45,697 bases of DNA from Candidatus Methanomethylophilaceae archaeon. Its GTDB lineage: Archaea > Thermoplasmatota > Thermoplasmata > Methanomassiliicoccales > Methanomethylophilaceae. Where the stretch lies: NCBI GenBank assembly GCA_007117455.1, contig SKGM01000019.1, positions 1-45,697 of the forward strand, written 5' to 3'. Position numbers and translations under genes: made by a program. Below the pieces are notes generated by a model, which saw nothing but the letters and a program-made list of their open reading frames with translations, was not told the origin of the DNA and ran no database searches. Shown here in pieces: positions 6,821 through 14,915 of this stretch (position 1 is the first letter of the stretch; each line of letters starts with the position of its first letter).

Positions 6821-7846
6821 ATGTGGGCTTTGAAGAATAGGTCAGCGGTATCACCTGTTATTGCAACGGTCATGATGGTCGCTGTGACGTTGGTCTTATC
6901 CGCGGTTCTTCTGGTCATGGTCATGGCCATGATGGATGGCTCCGACCCGACCCCGGTGGCAGTCCTTGATGTGAAGGCATCATCATCGGAGGGAGAATAT
7001 GAGATATCTGTAAAAGCCATCACATTCCGGATCCCGGGTGATCAGGTGAAGGTCCGGGTCAACGGTGATGAATCCCCCAATCCGCTCTCCCAATACTCCT
7101 CTCAGAATGGACATGACGGGTCATCATATTCCTGGACACCAGCGATGGATACCTCTCAATTGGCAAGGGGTTTAATCATCGAGCTCCGACTCACACAGTC
7201 AATGGAAGGGTCTTCCGTGAAATTCGATTTCGTACGGACGAACGGTGCCTTGATAGGCTCTATAAGCTTCCACCCATCCTCACAGGCGCCTCCCTCCATA
7301 ATCGATATGGATAATGCGACCTGGGAAAATGGGGATCCTGCTGGATTCCCATTGGTCTTCGACAGCTCCGAACAGAGTTTTGTCACCGTTCCTCGCAACA
7401 ATGTGGAAGACCCTGCGACCTATCTGCGTATCGAGGCGGTGGTCGAGCTCCATTCACCGCCATCGGAGCAGATCCCGCATGCGGCCATATTGAACATCGA
7501 CGGTGATACCGGATACCGGCTCCAGATAAGCTCTGAATATTTCACTTTCGGAATGACCCACTCCCAATATTTCGTCAGGTCTAATGGATGGGGTGACGCT
7601 CCATACTATCTCTATCCACAAGCAGACGTCAAATACACCGTATGGTGCATAGCCGATCTCGACTCCAATACCATGAGCATCTGGGTCAACAATACCGAGG
7701 GATTGATGGTGATGGCAGGGGAAAGGAGCGACCTCACAGACCTGCCCGATCTCCGTATCGACCGTGATTGGACCATAGGTGCATGGCATAACGATGAACG
7801 GTATTTCCATGGGAAGGTCCACAGTCTGGACATCGTGGTCAGATGA
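6821..7846 (+). CDS. Archaeal type IV pilin-like protein with LamG-like C-terminal domain
   Basis: The N-terminus (KNRSAVSPVIATVMMVAVT) is the archaeal class III signal peptide and pilin helix, normally cut by a prepilin peptidase near the SAVSP motif and used as the assembly and membrane segment. A surface segment of about 100 residues follows. From about residue 180 to the end there is a beta-rich region with LRIEAVVEL, GYRLQISS, YTVWCIADLDSNTMSIWVNN and YFHGKVHSLDIVVR, which looks like a LamG/concanavalin-like carbohydrate- or protein-binding fold. It would be an extracellular adhesin or minor pilin tip. ATG 6821 follows GGAAGGATTGGG. No pilus ATPase or membrane platform genes are nearby. 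The LamG call is from pattern only. Confidence 0.75.
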   Translation: MWALKNRSAVSPVIATVMMVAVTLVLSAVLLVMVMAMMDGSDPTPVAVLDVKASSSEGEYEISVKAITFRIPGDQVKVRVNGDESPNPLSQYSSQNGHDGSSYSWTPAMDTSQLARGLIIELRLTQSMEGSSVKFDFVRTNGALIGSISFHPSSQAPPSIIDMDNATWENGDPAGFPLVFDSSEQSFVTVPRNNVEDPATYLRIEAVVELHSPPSEQIPHAAILNIDGDTGYRLQISSEYFTFGMTHSQYFVRSNGWGDAPYYLYPQADVKYTVWCIADLDSNTMSIWVNNTEGLMVMAGERSDLTDLPDLRIDRDWTIGAWHNDERYFHGKVHSLDIVVR

Positions 7847-8010
7847 CTAGTCCCCTTGCCATGTTGAAAGCACCGTTTAGAGACTCAGTATGAAAGTTGA
7901 TAAACGATTATTACAATAGTACCAACGGTGTCTCCATCAGGTGGTAAGCCCCGGACCGGATGTTTAACAACGTCCCAAGATCCGAAGGCCGCATCTGATC
8001 AGAGTGCCGG

Positions 8011-9012
8011 ATGCAGGAAGACGTGATTCAAATGAGGGAAATGGCATTTGAGGTGTTGGAACTACTCGAGGACGCAGGAAAGGCCATGTCCGAGCAGGAG
8101 ATGGCGGAGAGGCTCTCATTCGATGCTGAACAGGTAAAGGCATCGATCAACGAGCTCGAGCGCCTCGGGTATTCGTTCTCGGTCAGCGAGGATGGCCTCG
8201 TCACCCTTGGTAAGCGGAGTGAACGTATCCTGCCGTATGAATTGGACAAGAAGCTCCGGACCCGTTTCGTGGGCAAGGACGTGCGCTATTCCGACAGCAT
8301 ACCATCAACCTTGGCGGCAGCCAAGCGTTTGGCTATGGATTCCGATCCTGAGAAATTGCACGGTACGGTCGTGGTCTCCGAACAGCAGACTGGAGGGGTG
8401 GGAAGACTGGGTCGTTCCTGGGCTTCACCGCCTGGAGGCATATGGGCCACCATAATCATCCGTACCCAGTTACCCGTGGAACGTCTGTTCATGGTCACCA
8501 TGGCCGGCTCATTGGCGATCGCCCGCGCCATACGCAGGGAGTACGACCAATTGGCGCTGATCAAGTGGCCCAATGACATATTCATAGGTCCTAAGAAGGT
8601 GGCAGGTCTGCTCCAGGAGGTTTCAACCGATGGGGAGAAGGTCAACCATGTCCTTCTGGGTCTGGGGATCAATGCCAACGTCGACCTGAGCGAGCTTCCG
8701 GACGAGGTGCGCAGCATAGCGACCTCCCTGCATGAGCAGGTGGGGGAGCCCGTTGACCGTTCCAAGTTCCTGGCAAGGGTCTTGAAGGAGTTCGAGCTAC
8801 GCTTGCTGCAACTCGAGAGCGGGGAGTATGAGACCATAGTCCGGGAGTGGAAGAGTCTGTCCCTCACCCTCAATCGCCGGGTCCACGTCAAGACCATGAC
8901 CAAGTCTTACAAGGGCGAGGCGATAGACATCGACAACCACGGGGCCTTGGTCATACGCAAGGACAACGGGAAGGTGGAGAAGGTCATAGCAGGCGATCTG
9001 TTCCAGCTATGA
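8011..9012 (+). CDS. birA: Bifunctional biotin--protein ligase / biotin repressor
   Basis: Attaches biotin to carrier proteins (here most likely PycB) via biotinyl-AMP. The first about 65 residues form a winged-helix DNA-binding domain (MSEQEMAERLSFDAEQVKASINELERLGY), so it may also repress transcription when charged with biotinyl-AMP. The ligase core shows the biotin-binding loop GGVGRLGRSWASP, the catalytic KWPND, GLLQEV and GLGINAN; the C-terminal SH3-like cap ends in GDLFQL. The start ATG 8011 has a weak ribosome-binding site; internal starts at 8023 (GTG) and 8032 (ATG) are possible. It sits directly upstream of the biotin importer and pyruvate carboxylase. I found no convincing dyad operator in this block. 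Confidence 0.92.
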   Translation: MQEDVIQMREMAFEVLELLEDAGKAMSEQEMAERLSFDAEQVKASINELERLGYSFSVSEDGLVTLGKRSERILPYELDKKLRTRFVGKDVRYSDSIPSTLAAAKRLAMDSDPEKLHGTVVVSEQQTGGVGRLGRSWASPPGGIWATIIIRTQLPVERLFMVTMAGSLAIARAIRREYDQLALIKWPNDIFIGPKKVAGLLQEVSTDGEKVNHVLLGLGINANVDLSELPDEVRSIATSLHEQVGEPVDRSKFLARVLKEFELRLLQLESGEYETIVREWKSLSLTLNRRVHVKTMTKSYKGEAIDIDNHGALVIRKDNGKVEKVIAGDLFQL

Positions 9013-9030
9013 GGCCGCGACCCTCCCCTC

Positions 9031-9046
9031 ACCTATATCTATATTA
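9031..9046 (+). promoter_or_regulatory. Candidate promoter of bioY operon
   Basis: CTATATCTATATTAG lies 35-50 bases upstream of the bioY start and within the short birA-bioY gap. Transcription would begin near 9063-9068. Confidence 0.4.
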
Positions 9047-9080
9047 GTCCGTCCTGCTTGCTGGCACCGGAGTGATGTGG

Positions 9081-9587
9081 ATGAGGATGGAGAACCGTGC
9101 CACGCTACTGTCCTACAGTGCGACCTTCATAGCCCTGATAGCCGCAGGCAGTTGGATATCGATACCTTTCATACCCGTACCGTTGACCCTGCAGACCCTC
9201 TTCGTGCTGCTGGCGGGTGTTGTGATGAGGCGGTATGCCGTGGTGCCTGTGGCCTTGTACCTGGCTCTCGGAGCTCTGAACCTGCCGGTGTTCCATAACG
9301 GCACTGCGGGCGTGGGCATCCTGCTGGGCCCCACCGGCGGATATCTGATCGGCTTCCTGCCCGCGGCTTTGATAGCCGGTCTGGCCTATGAGAGCAGGAG
9401 CGAACTGGTCCGGATAGGGGGATTGGTCTTGGCCAGTCTGTCGATATATGTGGCGGGGGTGTCATGGCTCTCCTATTCCGCCGGGATACCTCTGATCGAA
9501 GCGACTGTGCTGGGCATGCTACCCTTCGTCCTCGGCGATGCGGTGAAGCTTTACGCCGCCTACGCCATCGGGAAGAGGTTGGAATGA
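9081..9587 (+). CDS. bioY: Biotin transporter substrate-binding subunit (ECF S-component)
   Basis: Membrane protein that captures biotin for an energy-coupling-factor importer. Of about 168 residues, most lie in six hydrophobic segments. BioY signatures visible: IPFIPVPLTLQTLFVLLAG near the N-terminus, YLALGALNLPVF, and GPTGGYLIGF. GGAG at 9069-9072 is 8 bases from ATG 9081, which I choose; ATG 9075 and GTG 9072 are less well spaced. Its stop overlaps the start of the next gene (ATGA), so the S-component and the ATPases are translationally coupled. No biotin synthesis genes are in the window, which fits reliance on imported biotin but does not prove it. Confidence 0.93.
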   Translation: MRMENRATLLSYSATFIALIAAGSWISIPFIPVPLTLQTLFVLLAGVVMRRYAVVPVALYLALGALNLPVFHNGTAGVGILLGPTGGYLIGFLPAALIAGLAYESRSELVRIGGLVLASLSIYVAGVSWLSYSAGIPLIEATVLGMLPFVLGDAVKLYAAYAIGKRLE

Positions 9588-10252
9588 TCAGCATCAAGGC
9601 TCTGAGACACCATCTTCTGGACATACCGGACTTGACCCTGGACACACACAGCATCGCGGTGATCGGACACAACGGTGCAGGCAAGACCACACTGTTGGAG
9701 GTCCTGGCGGGGATGGACAGGCCCTTGGCGGGAGATGTGCTCATAGATGGGATCGAGCCTTGTAAGCGGAGGGTGGGTTGGGTGGGTGAGTTCCCCGACC
9801 GTACCATGCTCTTCTCCAAGGTCTATGATGAGGTGGCATCCTCCTTTCGGTTCACCAAGGTCGACGCGGAGGAGACGGACAGGGAGGTGAAATCCGCCCT
9901 CGCACTCCTCGGTAAGGAGGGGTTGATAGACCGCAGCACACGCAGCCTGTCAGGAGGGGAGAAGGCCCTGGTGGCCTTCGCCGCCGCTATAGCCAACCGT
10001 CCGGACATCCTGATACTGGATGAGGTCGACAGTCACCTGGATGAAATCAGTTCGGAGATCATTGATGACGCGGTGTCCGCCTCGGGTCTGCCGGTGGTGT
10101 ACTGCACTCAGGACATGGACCGGGCTGCCAAGGCGGAGACCGTGGTGCTCATGGAACGGGGACGTGTGAGCTCCTGCGGGACCCCCTCCGAGGTTTTCAC
10201 CGACATGGAGGGCAGCTGCCTGTACCCCAGCATATGGAGGTTGGGCCTGTGA
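9584..10252 (+). CDS. ecfA1: ECF transporter ATPase 1 (biotin importer)
   Basis: ABC ATPase that powers the BioY-EcfT importer. Motifs: Walker A GHNGAGKTT, signature LSGGEKA, Walker B ILILDEVDSHLDE; the Q-loop region is atypical (WVGEFPDRTMLF, with no clear glutamine), and the switch histidine position reads YCTQDMD. A Gln at the H-loop is unusual and would weaken or alter hydrolysis in this subunit, suggesting an asymmetric ATPase pair. ATG overlaps the bioY stop. The 222-residue length is short but complete. Confidence 0.88.
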   Translation: MISIKALRHHLLDIPDLTLDTHSIAVIGHNGAGKTTLLEVLAGMDRPLAGDVLIDGIEPCKRRVGWVGEFPDRTMLFSKVYDEVASSFRFTKVDAEETDREVKSALALLGKEGLIDRSTRSLSGGEKALVAFAAAIANRPDILILDEVDSHLDEISSEIIDDAVSASGLPVVYCTQDMDRAAKAETVVLMERGRVSSCGTPSEVFTDMEGSCLYPSIWRLGL

Positions 10253-10938
10253 GGCTGGAGGCGGACATCGAGGTGGGGCGGGGCGATTTCCGATTGAGTT
10301 GCCAAGTAGCGTTCGGCAGGGGGGTGCATCTGATCAGCGGCCCGATCGGCAGCGGCAAGAGCACCATGGCCTCCGCCTTGGCATCCCTCATAGGTTATGA
10401 AGGGCGCATAACGAAGGAGGGGATAGGGAGTGCGACCATGTCCCTCCAATTCCCGGAGTACCATGTCACCGCAGCATCGGTCCGGGACGAGGTCCTCTCA
10501 TGGGGCCTTGACCCTCGGGATGTGATAGGGAGGGCGGGCCTTGAAGGCAGGGAGGATACCGACCCCTTCAAACTGAGCCGGGGCCAATTGAAGCGTCTCA
10601 ATCTGACCTGCATGCTATCACTGGAACCGGACCTCCTACTGTTGGATGAGCCATTCAGCTCCTTGGACTGCAGGGTCAAGGCGCTGATATGTGAATCCAT
10701 CGAGGCAAGGGAAGGGATCACGTTGGTCTTCACCCATGAGCGTTCGGTCCTTCCGAGGGTGGACACCATATCCCACATCGAGGATGGCGTCCTGGAGCAT
10801 CATGGTGCAGTCCCGGACGCCATATATCGCTGGAGGTCACCACCGCCCTACCTGCGTAGGACCCTGGATGCCGATGTGCTTCCGAAGAACATCAGACTCG
10901 AGGATTGCATGGAGGCGTTATGCGCGACCCGAGGCTGA
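10249..10938 (+). CDS. ecfA2: ECF transporter ATPase 2 (biotin importer)
   Basis: Second ABC ATPase of the importer, pairing with the previous gene. Motifs: Walker A GPIGSGKST, Q-loop SLQFPEYH, signature LSRGQLKRL, Walker B LLLLDEPFSSLD, and H-loop VFTHERS with the canonical histidine. The LQFPE variant of the Q-loop is typical for EcfA proteins. The start is GTG at 10249, overlapping the previous stop as GTGA and preceded by GGAGG at 8-base spacing; an in-frame ATG at 10234 would lie upstream of that site. Length is 229 residues. Confidence 0.88.
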   Translation: MRLEADIEVGRGDFRLSCQVAFGRGVHLISGPIGSGKSTMASALASLIGYEGRITKEGIGSATMSLQFPEYHVTAASVRDEVLSWGLDPRDVIGRAGLEGREDTDPFKLSRGQLKRLNLTCMLSLEPDLLLLDEPFSSLDCRVKALICESIEAREGITLVFTHERSVLPRVDTISHIEDGVLEHHGAVPDAIYRWRSPPPYLRRTLDADVLPKNIRLEDCMEALCATRG

Positions 10939-11549
10939 GGATATCAGCCACCATACTGCTCTCAGCTGGGGCCTTCATTAGCACCCCCGGGGCCATATTG
11001 GCCCTTCTATGGTGGTTGCTCTTCACCCCGAGGCTGAAGGCGGTGCCCAGCCCGCGGGTGCTATTGGGAGTGGTGTTGATGATAACCATCACCGCTCTGG
11101 TGTCAGAGGTCACCGGCGGCCTGGGTCTGGAATACCTGGTGCGGATGCTCCCCATACTGCTGATAGCCGCCTGGGCCTACAGCGACCGTCAGGAGAGCGA
11201 GCTGCTGGATGTATCCGTATGGTTGATGGGGAAGCGGATAGGTTTCGATATCGGTTTGACAGCTGAGATGGGACTCCAGAGTCTGCAGCTGGTCGGCAAC
11301 GACCTCGCCCAGGTACGTCAGGCAATGGCGATAAAGGGGATACCGTTCACCGTGCGAAGCGTGGTACCGGTGGCCATGAACATCGTTGTCAACCAGCTAC
11401 GGCGCACAGAGGAGGCGGCAAAACTCCTTACTGTCAGAGGCTACACCGCCGGAGGGGAGATAAATCCGCGGTTCGAGACCACGGGGCAGGATATTTTTCT
11501 GACTTCCATAGCTCTGCTTACGTTTTTCACATCTTTTCTAGCATTTTAG
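10920..11549 (+). CDS. ecfT: ECF transporter transmembrane subunit EcfT
   Basis: Membrane scaffold that couples the two ATPases to BioY. It has four to five hydrophobic segments and the cytoplasmic coupling helices; the segment RQAMAIKGIPF and the later EEAAKLLTVRGYT match the two Ala-Arg-Gly type coupling motifs (ARG-like: IKG and VRG). GGAGGCGTT directly precedes the ATG at 10920, so the longer TTG reading from 10905 is rejected. It overlaps the ecfA2 end by 19 bases. The stop is TAG immediately followed by TGA in frame, so an amber read-through would add one residue only. Confidence 0.85.
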   Translation: MRDPRLRISATILLSAGAFISTPGAILALLWWLLFTPRLKAVPSPRVLLGVVLMITITALVSEVTGGLGLEYLVRMLPILLIAAWAYSDRQESELLDVSVWLMGKRIGFDIGLTAEMGLQSLQLVGNDLAQVRQAMAIKGIPFTVRSVVPVAMNIVVNQLRRTEEAAKLLTVRGYTAGGEINPRFETTGQDIFLTSIALLTFFTSFLAF

Positions 11550-11565
11550 TGAAATTTTTTATACT
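11550..11565 (+). promoter_or_regulatory. Candidate promoter of pycBA
   Basis: GTGAAATTTTTTATAC gives a BRE-like GAAA and a TATA box right after ecfT. Transcription would begin near 11585, leaving about 45 bases before the pycB ATG. Pyruvate carboxylase can thus be expressed separately from the importer. Confidence 0.5.
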
Positions 11566-11628
11566 TGTATTGCAGATTTCTGCTGAAACAGTTTTTATGA
11601 AAATTTGAACCCCGCAGAGGTATCTCTC

Positions 11629-13362
11629 ATGTGTCCCAATGCAACTAAATTAAGGATTACCGACACCACCCTACGCGACGCCCACCAGTCTTTGATAGCC
11701 ACTCGGATGCGCACCGATGACATGATAGACCTGGCAAAATCCATGGATGACATGGGTTTCTGGTCATTGGAGGCATGGGGCGGTGCGACCTTCGACTGCA
11801 GCATGAGGTTCCTCGCCGAGGACCCTTGGGAGCGTTTGCGTAAGCTGAAGGAGGTACTACAAAAGACACCGATCCAGATGCTGCTGCGGGGACAGAACCT
11901 TGTCGGGTACCGCCATTACCCCGATGATGTGGTGGAGAAGTTCGTAGAGGCCGCACACCGGAACGGGGTCCAGATATTCAGGGTGTTCGATGCGCTCAAC
12001 GACATACGGAACATGAAGAAGTCCATGGTGGAGGTGAAGAATGTAGGCGCCCATCTGCAAGGCGCCATATCCTACACCACCAGCCCCGTGCACAGCAGCG
12101 CGACATTCATAGAGATGGCCAAGGAGCTCTACTCCTTGGACTGCGATTCCATAGCGATAAAGGACATGGCCGGACTCATAACCCCCCAGGAGGCGGTGGA
12201 TATAGTCACAGGCATAAAGGACGAGATGGACATAATGGTCTGTCTCCATTCACATTCCACAAGCGGCCTGGCACCGATGAGCTACCAGGCCGCGATCGAT
12301 GCGGGGGTCGACGTCGTCGACACAGCGATGTCCCCCTTCGCCTTCGGAACCTCCCAGCCCGCCACGGAGAGCATAGTTGCCGCGGTCGCAGGGACGCCCC
12401 GCGACAGCGGTCTGGACGTCAACAGCCTCAGGGAGGCCCGCAACCACTGTGTTAAACTAAGGGACAAGTACTGCGGCCTGATTGACCCCGTCTCCGAGAG
12501 GGTGGACTCCGACGTTCTGATATACCAGCTTCCAGGAGGTATGATATCCAACATGATATCGCAGCTCAAGGAGCAGGATGCCTTCGACAAACTGCAGGAC
12601 GTCTTCCAGGAGATACCCGAGGTACGGAAGGACCTGGGCTATCCGCCATTGGTCACGCCTACAAGTCAGATAGTGGGCACCCAGGCCATATTCAACATCC
12701 TCTCCGGAGGGGAGAGGTACAGCAACGTGACCAAGGAGGTCAAGGACTATGTTCTAGGCCTCTACGGCAAGCCCCCCAAGCCCATCGATGATGATGTGCG
12801 CCGGAAGATCATAGGGGATGCCGAGGTGGTCACCGTCAGACCGGCAGACCTCTTGGAGCCCATATACGAGAGCATGAAGAAGGAGGCTGAGGAGCTGGGC
12901 ATAGTCAAGAAAGAGGAGGATGTGCTCAGCTACATAATCTACCCCAGCATCGCCCCGTCCTTCCTGAAGGGTGAGAGGAAGTGCGAATGTCTGCCGCCCA
13001 AACCGGGAACGGCACCTACCGCCGGCACCATACCCGCAGCGATGGAGGTCGAGGTCGACGGGGAGATATTCTCGGTAAGGATTGTATCCGTGGACGGTAC
13101 CGCGTCCGCAGCGCCTTCCGCTGCTGACAACGCACCCCGCGGGGACGTCCCTGGCGGTGTGAAGAGCAACATGACCGGGATGGTGCTCAAGGTCCCGGTA
13201 GCCCGTGGGGCCACCGTGAAGAAGGGCGACACCTTGGTTATACTGGAGGCCATGAAGATGGAGAACCCCATCAACAGCCCCCGGGACGGTACCGTGAAGG
13301 ACATCTTCGTTGACAACGGGGACGTCGTCTCCAGCGGCGATGTGCTCATGGTGGTGGACTGA
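11629..13362 (+). CDS. pycB: Pyruvate carboxylase subunit B (carboxyltransferase + biotin carrier)
   Basis: Transfers carbon dioxide from carboxybiotin to pyruvate, giving oxaloacetate. N-terminal TIM-barrel carboxyltransferase (about residues 1-290: TDTTLRDAHQSL, EAWGGATFD, RGQNLVGYRHYPDDVV, IAIKDMAGL, CLHSHSTSGLAP) carries the metal-binding histidines HSH. The middle is the PYC_OADA domain. The C-terminal biotinyl domain has EAMKMEN with the biotin lysine at residue 543 of 577, after an Ala/Pro-rich linker. ATG 11629 is chosen because AGAGGT lies 7 bases upstream; TTG 11605 is open but lacks a ribosome-binding site. It is followed 14 bases later by pycA. Oxaloacetate decarboxylase alpha is similar, but the adjacent biotin carboxylase and lack of membrane subunits favour pyruvate carboxylase. 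Confidence 0.93.
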   Translation: MCPNATKLRITDTTLRDAHQSLIATRMRTDDMIDLAKSMDDMGFWSLEAWGGATFDCSMRFLAEDPWERLRKLKEVLQKTPIQMLLRGQNLVGYRHYPDDVVEKFVEAAHRNGVQIFRVFDALNDIRNMKKSMVEVKNVGAHLQGAISYTTSPVHSSATFIEMAKELYSLDCDSIAIKDMAGLITPQEAVDIVTGIKDEMDIMVCLHSHSTSGLAPMSYQAAIDAGVDVVDTAMSPFAFGTSQPATESIVAAVAGTPRDSGLDVNSLREARNHCVKLRDKYCGLIDPVSERVDSDVLIYQLPGGMISNMISQLKEQDAFDKLQDVFQEIPEVRKDLGYPPLVTPTSQIVGTQAIFNILSGGERYSNVTKEVKDYVLGLYGKPPKPIDDDVRRKIIGDAEVVTVRPADLLEPIYESMKKEAEELGIVKKEEDVLSYIIYPSIAPSFLKGERKCECLPPKPGTAPTAGTIPAAMEVEVDGEIFSVRIVSVDGTASAAPSAADNAPRGDVPGGVKSNMTGMVLKVPVARGATVKKGDTLVILEAMKMENPINSPRDGTVKDIFVDNGDVVSSGDVLMVVD

Positions 13363-13376
13363 AGGGGGTCCTGAAC

Positions 13377-14858
13377 ATGGCTTACTTCGACAAGATACTC
13401 ATCGCCAATCGCGGCGAGATAGCGATAAGGGTAATCCGGGCCTGCCGTGAGCTGGGCATCGAGACCGTGGCCATATTCTCCGAACCAGACAAGAACGCCC
13501 TCCATGTCAAATACGCCGATGAGGCCTTCTGCGTCGGTGAGGCCCATCCCCGCCATAGCTATCTGAACAAGGAGAGGATCCTGGAGGTCATCAACCAATC
13601 GGGAGCCGAAGCGGTCCATCCGGGTTACGGGTTCCTGGCGGAGAACGCCGAGTTCGCCAAGATGATCGAGGATTCGGGAGCGACCTTCATCGGGCCTCCG
13701 TCGAAAGCCATTGAGATCATGGGTTCCAAGATCGGCAGCAAGAAGATGATGCGGGATGCTGGCGTCCCGGTGCTGGGAGGCACCGAAGGAGGCGTCAGCA
13801 CCTTTGATGAGGCGCAGCAGATAGCCGCGGAGATAGGCTATCCGGTCATTACCAAGGCCAGCGCCGGAGGTGGCGGCATCGGCATGCAGATAGTGCATTC
13901 CGAGGATGAGCTGGAGGAGGCCATAGAGAAGGCGATGAGGATCGCCGGATCGGCCTTCGGGGATGCAACGGTTTTCATCGAGAAGTATCTGGAGAATCCG
14001 AGGCATATCGAGGTGCAGGTCCTTGCTGACAAACACGGGGATGCCATCCACCTGTTCGAGAGGGAATGCTCCATACAGAGGCGTTACCAGAAACTGGTGG
14101 AGGAGGCCCCCTGCCCCATAATGACCGAGGAGCTCCGTGAGGCGATAACCAGTTCGGCCCTGACCGTGGCCGAGACCGTTGGCTACACCAACGCTGGAAC
14201 AGTCGAATTCCTCTACGCTGACGGTGAGCATTTCTTCATGGAGATGAACACCCGTCTCCAGGTGGAGCACACCATAACCGAGATGATAACCGGTGTGGAC
14301 CTGGTCAAACAGCAGTTGGCCATAGCATCCGGTGAACCGTTATCCTTGAAGCAAGGGGATATCAAAATCAACGGTCACGCCATAGAATGCCGGGTCAACG
14401 CTGAGGATCCGATGAACGATTTCAACGCCGACCCGGGGAAGATCCTCCGCTACCGCTCACCTGGTGGTCCAGGGATTAGGGTGGACTCCGGTGTGCATAT
14501 GGGTTACACCATACCTGCACAGTACGACTCCATGGTCTCCAAGCTATGCTCTTGGGGTCAGGACAGGGACGAGGCGATACAGAGGATGCGCCGGGCCATC
14601 TATGAGTATGTGATACTGGGGGTCAAGACGACCCTGCCTCTCCATTATGCGATAATGAACAACCGCGCCTACATCAAGGGCGACACCCACACCCACTTCC
14701 TGCAGGAGCAGGACATACTATCCAAGCTTCAGCTGTACATGGAGGACGAGGAGTCCCGCATGCAGACCCTGGCGGAATCCTTCCGCCAGAGCAAGGAGAT
14801 CGCCGCCATAACGGCTGCCGTGGATGTATACGTTCGGAGCAACCAGCCCAAACAATGA
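13377..14858 (+). CDS. pycA: Pyruvate carboxylase subunit A (biotin carboxylase)
   Basis: ATP-dependent biotin carboxylase that charges the biotin on PycB with bicarbonate. It has the three-part ATP-grasp fold: N-terminal domain KILIANRGEIAIRVIRACRE, central glycine-rich lid KASAGGGGIGM, and catalytic EMNTRLQVEHTITE in the C-terminal half. HPGYGFLAEN and FIGPPSKAIEIMGSK are also standard. Length 493 residues is normal for the free subunit. Like other methanogens, the enzyme is split in two subunits. Confidence 0.95.
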   Translation: MAYFDKILIANRGEIAIRVIRACRELGIETVAIFSEPDKNALHVKYADEAFCVGEAHPRHSYLNKERILEVINQSGAEAVHPGYGFLAENAEFAKMIEDSGATFIGPPSKAIEIMGSKIGSKKMMRDAGVPVLGGTEGGVSTFDEAQQIAAEIGYPVITKASAGGGGIGMQIVHSEDELEEAIEKAMRIAGSAFGDATVFIEKYLENPRHIEVQVLADKHGDAIHLFERECSIQRRYQKLVEEAPCPIMTEELREAITSSALTVAETVGYTNAGTVEFLYADGEHFFMEMNTRLQVEHTITEMITGVDLVKQQLAIASGEPLSLKQGDIKINGHAIECRVNAEDPMNDFNADPGKILRYRSPGGPGIRVDSGVHMGYTIPAQYDSMVSKLCSWGQDRDEAIQRMRRAIYEYVILGVKTTLPLHYAIMNNRAYIKGDTHTHFLQEQDILSKLQLYMEDEESRMQTLAESFRQSKEIAAITAAVDVYVRSNQPKQ

Positions 14859-14915
14859 GCGGACATCTGCGACAATGAAATAAGAGATGATGACGTTCCA
14901 TGTGCAAGGCCGGGG

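Noticed and set aside
7871-7930. A BirA operator upstream of birA
   Set aside because: CACCGTT and AACGGTG are inverted but 46 bases apart and unlike known biotin operators; chance is likely.
12939-14270. A 443-residue open frame opposite pycB/pycA
   Set aside because: It is antisense to two confidently identified genes and reflects their GC-rich codon use.
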